5,076 nucleotides of DNA from Eubacteriales bacterium (GTDB lineage: Bacteria; Bacillota; Clostridia; Christensenellales; UMGS416): positions 1 through 5,076 of the forward strand of contig JAQVWW010000131.1 in assembly GCA_028709505.1 (NCBI GenBank). The letters run 5' to 3'. Below the pieces are notes generated by a model, which did no database searches, was not told where the DNA came from, and saw nothing but the letters and a program-made list of their open reading frames with translations. Position numbers and translations under genes: made by a program. This document shows positions 1 through 3,176 of the stretch, one piece after another. Numbering within the stretch: the first letter of the stretch is position 1; every line of letters starts with the position of its first letter.

Positions 1-150
1 CTGTTGGCGGCGGGGATTGCGTATCAGGCCGTCTTCCTGGCGGTCTGCCTTATCTTCACGTCGCGGCTGTTCTCGTCGGACAAGCTCTTTACGATGAAGC
101 TGTCCTTTGGCCGCAAACGTACGAAAAAAGGGCCGGCATACGGCGAGTAA
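1..150 (+). CDS. C-terminal end of a membrane protein, probably an ABC-2 type transporter permease (partial)
   Basis: Frame 1 is open from the left edge to a TAA stop at 148-150, giving the last 49 residues of a protein whose start lies outside the window. About 20 hydrophobic residues (LLAAGIAYQAVFLAVCLIFT) form one membrane-spanning helix. A basic tail follows, containing SRLFSSDKLFTMKLSFGRK and ending in KKGPAYGE. A last transmembrane helix followed by a short positively charged cytoplasmic tail with an R-(L/I)-F-x-(S/N)-(D/E)-(K/R)-L-(F/L)-T-like motif is how many ABC-2 (NatB/YhaP-like) permeases end. That assignment is an inference from a short piece; another polytopic membrane protein would also fit. 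The gene is followed directly by a rho-independent terminator, so it is the last gene of its transcription unit. Confidence 0.6.
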   Translation: MLAAGIAYQAVFLAVCLIFTSRLFSSDKLFTMKLSFGRKRTKKGPAYGE

Positions 151-226
151 ACCATGTTCCCCCGCCCTATGCCTGGGCCGTTGGTTTACCGCAGGATGGT
201 GCGGCAGGCAAAATGAATAAAAGACG

Positions 227-256
227 AAGCCGCGTAAATTTTTTTACGCGGCTTTT
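227..256 (+). terminator. Intrinsic terminator of the membrane-protein gene
   Basis: The arms AAGCCGCGTAAA (227-238) and TTTACGCGGCTT (243-254) pair perfectly over 12 bp around a TTTT loop. The run TTTT at 253-256 ends the right arm. It lies about 75 bp after the TAA at 148-150. The same GCCGCG stem core recurs in the opposing terminator at 341-368. Confidence 0.85.
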
Positions 257-340
257 ACTCTCTCTGCTCTGCCCCGGGCTTTTAGCCGCCCGGCGCCTGA
301 TACCCCGCCGCCTGATGCGATACGTGCCGGGCAAAGGGTA

Positions 341-368
341 GGAAAAAGCCGCGTCCTTTGCGCGGCTT
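341..368 (-). terminator. Intrinsic terminator of the VOC-protein gene
   Basis: Read on the minus strand, AAGCCGCG (368-361) pairs with CGCGGCTT (353-346) over 8 bp with a 7-nt loop. It is followed by a T-run from the AAAAA at 343-347. It begins about 20 bp beyond the TGA stop of the leftward gene, the standard position. The plus strand lacks a comparable T-tract after the stem, so it acts mainly leftward. Confidence 0.85.
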
Positions 369-388
369 GTTGCGTTTGGCCTGTGGCG

Positions 389-841
389 TCAGTCGTTTTC
401 CAGCAGCTCTATGATCATCTTGCGCTTGCTGCGGTCGTCCAGATAGGCGTAGCGGCCGCCGGGATACTCGCCCTTTTGCAGCAGCGCAATGCCTTGCGCT
501 TCCAGGTCGGCAATGGCCTGGGCCATGTTCTTGACCTCGTAGGCCACGTGGTGCATCCCTTCGCCGTCGCGCTGCAGGCACTCCAGCCAGATGGACGGCG
601 TGTCGTCCATCGGCTCGATAAGCTCAATCTGGACGTTATCCAAGTTAAAGAACGACTGATAAATGCGCGCGGTGCAGGGCTGCCCGCGATAGACCGCCCT
701 GGTCAACTCATATTCCGGCGACGTCATAATATCGGGCACCGCCGTGTTCAGAAAGGCTGCGGTCTGCTGCGTGGCCTCTTGGATATCACGGGTCAGGATA
801 CCAATTTGTCGGATGGTGCTGGTGTCGATGGAAAAATCCAT
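389..841 (-). CDS. VOC-superfamily protein (glyoxalase / methylmalonyl-CoA epimerase-like fold)
   Basis: A 150-residue cytosolic protein of the vicinal oxygen chelate superfamily, whose members use paired beta-alpha-beta-beta-beta modules to bind a divalent metal and act on small molecules (glyoxalase I, methylmalonyl-CoA epimerase, dioxygenases). Module 1 opens with RQIGILTRDI (11-20) and closes with the strand VQIELIEP (70-77). Module 2 opens with GEGMHHVAYEV (93-103) and closes with KMIIELLE (141-148). By analogy with methylmalonyl-CoA epimerase and GlxI, the likely ligands are Q71, H98 and E145. The first ligand position, usually His in 'HIGI/HVGI', is Gln (Q12) here, so a metal site would be of Q-Q-H-E type. 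Length is normal for a single-domain VOC protein. The ATG is supported by AAGGGG seven bases upstream and a good promoter. No acyl-CoA mutase or other pathway gene is adjacent, so the substrate cannot be named. Fold confident, function open. Confidence 0.85.
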   Translation of the reverse strand: MDFSIDTSTIRQIGILTRDIQEATQQTAAFLNTAVPDIMTSPEYELTRAVYRGQPCTARIYQSFFNLDNVQIELIEPMDDTPSIWLECLQRDGEGMHHVAYEVKNMAQAIADLEAQGIALLQKGEYPGGRYAYLDDRSKRKMIIELLEND

Positions 842-848
842 ATCTTCG

Positions 849-854
849 CCCCTT
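849..854 (-). promoter_or_regulatory. Ribosome binding site of the VOC-protein gene
   Basis: On the minus strand AAGGGG lies 7 nt before the ATG at 841-839. It fixes this ATG as the start. Confidence 0.6.
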
Positions 855-883
855 TTCGTTAAAATCGATATACTTTCCTTTTA

Positions 884-911
884 AGTATAGAGGATTCGGC
901 AGAAATGACAA
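884..911 (-). promoter_or_regulatory. Sigma-A-type promoter of the VOC-protein gene
   Basis: Read on the minus strand, TTGTCA (911-906) and TATACT (889-884) are separated by 16 bp and match the -35 (TTGACA) and -10 (TATAAT) consensus at 5 of 6 positions each. Transcription would begin near 877, leaving a leader of about 35 nt. No operator-like inverted repeat is obvious around it. Confidence 0.65.
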
Positions 912-938
912 CCCCGTTTTCTATGGAGGCTTCGGCGG

Positions 939-967
939 TTGCCCCTTGCGCCCAAATGGGGTATTAT
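939..967 (+). promoter_or_regulatory. Probable promoter of the aldo/keto reductase gene
   Basis: TTGCCC (939-944) and TATTAT (962-967) are separated by 17 bp, matching sigma-A consensus at 4 and 5 of 6 positions. The start would fall near 974, about 20 nt before the ATG. It diverges from the VOC-gene promoter without overlapping it. Confidence 0.5.
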
Positions 968-982
968 CATGAAAAGCACGCT

Positions 983-989
983 GGGAGGA
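983..989 (+). promoter_or_regulatory. Ribosome binding site of the aldo/keto reductase gene
   Basis: GGGAGGA is 7 nt before the ATG at 997-999, which settles the start. Confidence 0.75.
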
Positions 990-996
990 TTTTGCC

Positions 997-1803
997 ATGC
1001 TGCCAAAAAGCTATACTTTGAACAACGGCGTTACGATACCCGCTGTGGCGCTGGGTACTTATAAATCGTTGGGCGACGACGTGCGCGCGGCGGTGAAGAC
1101 GGCGCTTCGCTGCGGATACACCAGCATCGACACGGCATCTTTTTACGGCAATGAAGCCGATGTGCGCCGGGGCATCCAGGACGCCGGCTGCCATCGCGGC
1201 GACGTCTTCGTCACGTCCAAGCTGTGGAACGACGACCACGGATATGATGCGGCGCTGCGCGCCTTTGACCGCAGCGAGAAGAATCTGGACGGCATCGATC
1301 TGTATCTGATCCATTGGCCGGGGCGCGACCGCTATGTGGAAACCTGGCAGGCGTTGCAGCGCATCTATCGCGAAGGGCGGGTAAAGGCCATTGGCGTGTC
1401 CAACTTTTTGCCCCATCATATTAAGGCCCTGCTGGCGCAATGCGACGTGGTGCCGGCGGTCAACCAAGTGGAAGCCCACCCGTCGTTTCTCGACGACGCG
1501 CTGCAGGAGTACTGCGCCGCCCAGGGCATCCTGATGGAGGCGTGGCGGCCGCTGTCTTACGATATGGGCGGCGATGTGGTTGTGGAACTGGCCGAAAAAT
1601 ATGGCAGGACGCCGGCGCAGATCATCCTACATTACATGGTAGCCCGGGGTTACCGGGTATTGCCCAAGTCGGTGACGCCGGCGCGCATTGCCAGCAATCT
1701 GGACATCACCTCTTTTACGCTAAGCAACGACGATATGGGTCGGCTTGCGGCATTGAACACAGGCGTGCGCCGGGGCAATGACCCGGACACGTTCGTGTTT
1801 TAG
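997..1803 (+). CDS. Aldo/keto reductase, AKR5-like (2,5-diketo-D-gluconate reductase / glyoxal reductase type)
   Basis: A 268-residue soluble NAD(P)H-dependent oxidoreductase with the (beta/alpha)8 barrel of the AKR superfamily, which reduces aldehydes and ketones to alcohols. The catalytic tetrad is complete: D45 and Y50 in IDTASFYGNE, K75 in VTSKLWN, and H106 in LYLIHWPG. Further family motifs in order are VKAIGVSNF (129-137), NQVEAHP (156-162) and the C-terminal cofactor loop LPKSVTPARIASN (222-234). K224, S225 and R230 of that loop correspond to residues that hold the 2'-phosphate of NADPH in AKR5 enzymes, so NADPH preference is likely. The usual 'SLxxLGLDYLDL' helix is changed to DRSEKNLDGIDL, and the strand normally reading 'EAWSPL' has Arg (R184). 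Length is typical (260-280). It is a single-gene unit with its own promoter and terminator. The physiological carbonyl substrate cannot be deduced; detoxification of reactive aldehydes or sugar-acid metabolism are common roles. Confidence 0.93.
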   Translation: MLPKSYTLNNGVTIPAVALGTYKSLGDDVRAAVKTALRCGYTSIDTASFYGNEADVRRGIQDAGCHRGDVFVTSKLWNDDHGYDAALRAFDRSEKNLDGIDLYLIHWPGRDRYVETWQALQRIYREGRVKAIGVSNFLPHHIKALLAQCDVVPAVNQVEAHPSFLDDALQEYCAAQGILMEAWRPLSYDMGGDVVVELAEKYGRTPAQIILHYMVARGYRVLPKSVTPARIASNLDITSFTLSNDDMGRLAALNTGVRRGNDPDTFVF

Positions 1804-1822
1804 CGCGGCCGGCCGCACACGG

Positions 1823-1851
1823 AAAAGAACCGCCTTTCTGGCGGTTCTTTT
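1823..1851 (+). terminator. Intrinsic terminator of the aldo/keto reductase gene
   Basis: AAAAGAACCGCC (1823-1834) and GGCGGTTCTTTT (1840-1851) form a perfect 12-bp stem with a TTTCT loop, starting 20 bp after the TAG stop. The A-run at its left end gives a T-run on the other strand, so it can also stop leftward transcription. Confidence 0.9.
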
Positions 1852-2194
1852 CGATTTAGAGGTGTTGCATATGGGCTTGTTTTGCGTCGCGATGTTGCAG
1901 GATTCCGCCGGGGGTGCGGATACTGCGCGACGCTCTATATCAAATCCGCTCTCGCGGTTAGCAAACGTACTTTTCAAAGGTTCGGCATTCTTTTACGCAT
2001 CGATCACTCCCTTTCCAAAGTCGGTTGTCTTGTGTTGATAAGCTCTGGTCTATTGTTGCAATGGCCCCACCCCCTTTGCGTTGGTATACTTATATTCTAT
2101 CCGCCTGTGTTACGGCCCTGTGTGCAAGCCGTTACGGGATGGTAAAAATCTGGTAACAGTCCTATTGCGAAAATATTACGAAGTGATGAATAAC
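1852..2194. other. Intergenic stretch without a recognisable gene
   Basis: About 340 bases between the reductase terminator and the palindrome array. Open frames here are short, lack ribosome binding sites and show no protein-family pattern. The only signal I can point to is the extended -10 candidate at 2082-2090. The last bases before the array (GAATAAC at 2188-2194) resemble the linker before array copy A2 (AATAATAAC, 2273-2281). This suggests that the array's repeat unit begins slightly before 2195. Confidence 0.6.
2082..2090 (+). promoter_or_regulatory. Candidate extended -10 promoter upstream of the palindrome array
   Basis: TTGGTATACT (2081-2090) contains TG-N-TATACT, an extended -10 element that can work without a good -35. 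There is none at the right distance: the nearest TTG-type hexamer, TTGCAA at 2056-2061, is 23 bp away. Transcription would start near 2097 and run into the array. Such a motif can arise by chance, so confidence is low. Confidence 0.3.
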
Positions 2195-2769
2195 GCGGAA
2201 GGCCCCGCCTTCCGCCACCCCTTTCCACCCTCCCAAGCAGCGATAGGAGCCGCTTGCGGCTTCGGTAGCGGCAATAATAACGCGGAAGGCTCCGCCTTCC
2301 GCCAGCCGGTCCTCCCTCCCCAGCAGCGGTAAAAGCCGCTTGCGGCTTCGGTAGCGGCAAGTAAGCGGAAGGCCCCGCCTTCCGCCAGCCGGTCCCCCCC
2401 CTACCCCAGTAGCGGCAAAAGCCGCTTGCGGCTTTGAAAGCGGCAAGTGCGCGGAAGGTTCTGCCTTTCGCCAGCCGGTCCCCCCTCACCCCAGTAGCGG
2501 CAAAAGCCGCTTGCGGCTTTGAAAGCGGCAAGTACGCGGAAGGCTCTGCCTTCCGCCACCCCTTGCCCCCCTCCCAAGTAGCGATAGAAGCCGCTTGCGG
2601 CTTCGGTAGCGGTAACTAAGCGGAAGGTTCTGCCTTCCGCCAGCCCATCCTCCCTCCCAAGTACGCGGAAGGCTCTGCCTTCCGCCAGCCGGTCCCCCCT
2701 ACCCCAGTAGCGGCAAAAGCCGCTTGCGGCTTTGAAAGCGGCAGTAAAGCGGAAGGCTCCGCCTTTCGG
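2195..2769 (+). repeat. Composite array of two alternating palindromic repeats (A and B families)
   Basis: A regular noncoding array in the order A1-B1-A2-B2-A3-B3-A4-B4-A5-B5-A6-A7-B6-A8. Starts of successive A copies are 87, 83, 86, 85, 84, 45 and 84 bp apart. Each unit is A (21 bp), a C-rich spacer of 22-25 bp, B (36 bp), then a linker of 3-7 bp. The 45-bp step between A6 and A7 lacks the B copy. Units 1 and 5 share one spacer/B type (spacer with CTCCCAAG, B starting AGCGAT). Units 3, 4 and 7 share another (spacer with GCCGGTCC and ACCCCAGT, B starting AGCGGC). Unit 2 is intermediate. This pattern suggests growth by duplication of whole units. It sits between two convergent terminators, as REP/BIME-type elements often do. 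Unit lengths are not multiples of three, so it is not a coding repeat. No transposase or other recognisable gene accompanies it. Confidence 0.93.
2195..2769 (+). repeat. Family A hairpins, eight 21-bp copies
   Basis: Copies lie at 2195-2215, 2282-2302, 2365-2385, 2451-2471, 2536-2556, 2620-2640, 2665-2685 and 2749-2769. The consensus is GCGGAAGGC, a 3-base loop (CCC, TCC or TCT), then GCCTTCCGC: a perfect 9-bp stem. Copies 4 and 6 change the closing C-G to T-G, and copies 4 and 8 change one G-C to G-T. All of these still pair in a plus-strand RNA. Copy 8, the last, also loses its outermost pair, as expected for a degenerate array end. There is no T-tract after the stems, so they are not ordinary terminators. 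Confidence 0.9.
2239..2743 (+). repeat. Family B hairpins, six copies of about 36 bp
   Basis: Copies lie at 2239-2274, 2325-2360, 2411-2446, 2496-2531, 2580-2615 and 2709-2743. All share the invariant core AGCCGCTTGCGGCT. As RNA this folds to GCCG-CUUG-CGGC, a hairpin with a CUUG loop closed by G-C, a known stable RNA tetraloop. Around the core, three copies (3, 4, 6) read AGCGGCAA on the left and TTGAAAGCGGCA on the right. Two (1, 5) read AGCGATAG and TTCGGTAGCGG. Copy 2 has a left half like the first type and a right half like the second. Four copies are preceded by GT so that GTAG stands at the 5' end of the element; copies 1 and 2 have GCAG instead. Confidence 0.88.
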
Positions 2770-2853
2770 CAGGCGTAGGATGTATGAAAACGGCAAACGG
2801 TTACCACTATCCGCCCATTCGTGGCTCATCTGCCTATGCGTCACTCACACGAC

Positions 2854-2883
2854 AAAAGGCGAACGATTTCTCGTTCGCCTTTT
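2854..2883 (-). terminator. Bidirectional terminator after copZ (and after the palindrome array)
   Basis: AAAAGGCGAACGA (2854-2866) and TCGTTCGCCTTTT (2871-2883) form a perfect 13-bp stem with a 4-nt loop. On the minus strand it ends the copA-copZ operon about 20 bp beyond the copZ stop. On the plus strand it ends in TTTTCTCTTAT, so it can also stop transcription coming out of the array. The 84 bases between array copy A8 and this stem hold nothing recognisable. Confidence 0.9.
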
Positions 2884-2904
2884 CTCTTATCCTTGCGGCT
2901 GCCG

Positions 2905-3111
2905 TCAGGTCGCTTCGTACCCTTCCTCGCGGATGGCGGCGCGTAGCTCGTCGGGCGTTACCTGGCCCGGGTCGTATGTCACGGTGGCATTCTTGTGCTC
3001 CAGGCTGACGACGGCGTCGGATACGCCGTTGCAGGCGCTCAGCGCGTTGGTAACGGCCCGTTGGCAATGGGCGCAGGACATGCCCTCTACTTGAATGACG
3101 ATGGTTTGCAT
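2905..3111 (-). CDS. copZ: Copper chaperone CopZ (single HMA domain)
   Basis: A 68-residue soluble protein made of one heavy-metal-associated domain (beta-alpha-beta-beta-alpha-beta). The metal-binding loop GMSCAHC (10-16) supplies C13 and C16, which bind one Cu(+). The rest of the fold is visible: helix QRAVTNALSACNGV, strand AVVSLEHKNATVTYD, helix TPDELRAAIREEGY. A third cysteine, C27, lies at the end of helix 1 just before the conserved GV turn. In the known CopZ/CopA system this chaperone carries cytosolic Cu(+) to the CopA pump. Its position 53 bp after copA on the same strand supports that role and a shared operon. The ATG at 3109-3111 is fixed by a perfect AAGGAGG seven bases upstream, a stronger site than usual for a downstream gene. 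This fits the need for more chaperone than pump. A mercury- or other soft-metal-binding protein is the alternative, made unlikely by the partner. Confidence 0.93.
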   Translation of the reverse strand: MQTIVIQVEGMSCAHCQRAVTNALSACNGVSDAVVSLEHKNATVTYDPGQVTPDELRAAIREEGYEAT

Positions 3112-3118
3112 GACGATT

Positions 3119-3125
3119 CCTCCTT
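3119..3125 (-). promoter_or_regulatory. Strong ribosome binding site of copZ
   Basis: On the minus strand AAGGAGG is followed by 7 nt and the ATG. This is a near-perfect Shine-Dalgarno sequence that defines the copZ start. Confidence 0.85.
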
Positions 3126-3162
3126 CATAATGGACGTTCTATCGATTACCCTTTCATAGTAC

Positions 3163-3176
3163 CCCTACCGGTAGGG
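3163..3176. promoter_or_regulatory. Perfect 14-bp palindrome over the copA stop codon, possible CsoR-type copper operator
   Basis: CCCTACCGGTAGGG is its own reverse complement. It covers the last codons and TAG stop of copA and lies 52 bp before the copZ start. With its flank it reads TACCCCTACCGGTAGGG on the plus strand. C- and G-runs with TA steps are typical of operators of the copper-sensing repressor CsoR. On the minus strand a weak -10 candidate, TACTAT (3161-3156), starts just downstream. Operator function is inferred; the sequence is also partly constrained by the codons for Pro-Tyr-Arg-stop. Confidence 0.35.

Noticed and set aside
154..216. A 20-codon ATG frame just after the membrane-protein stop
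   Set aside because: It has no ribosome binding site or recognisable protein character, and lies in the leader to the terminator.
294..316. Direct repeat CGCCTGAT (294-301 and 309-316) and a CCGGGC/GCCCGG hairpin (274-293) between the two left terminators
   Set aside because: They are short and GC-rich, with no T-tract or associated element; consistent with chance.
842..996. Riboswitch or shared operator in the divergent VOC/reductase promoter region
   Set aside because: Both leaders are too short (about 20-35 nt) for a riboswitch, and no inverted repeat lies between the promoters.
1805..1816. Perfect 12-bp palindrome GCGGCCGGCCGC right after the reductase stop
   Set aside because: It is short, of low complexity and directly before a strong terminator. 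There is no gene context for an operator.
1720..2038. Open frames across the reductase 3' end and terminator (minus 1720-1977, plus 1778-2038)
   Set aside because: They read through a strong bidirectional terminator, overlap the real gene and show no family pattern.
2195..2769. CRISPR array
   Set aside because: There are two different palindromes rather than one repeat, and the spacers are near-copies of each other instead of unique. No cas gene is present.
2195..2769. Integron attC cassettes or plasmid iterons
   Set aside because: There are no cassette genes, integrase, R-box-like conserved ends, Rep gene or AT-rich origin region next to the array.
2097..2844. Repeat-containing proteins on the minus strand (2097-2531, 2401-2844) and plus-strand frames 2081-2332 and 2434-2619
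   Set aside because: They cross the palindrome array in several frames with no ribosome binding site. Repeat units of 83-87 bp do not preserve any frame.
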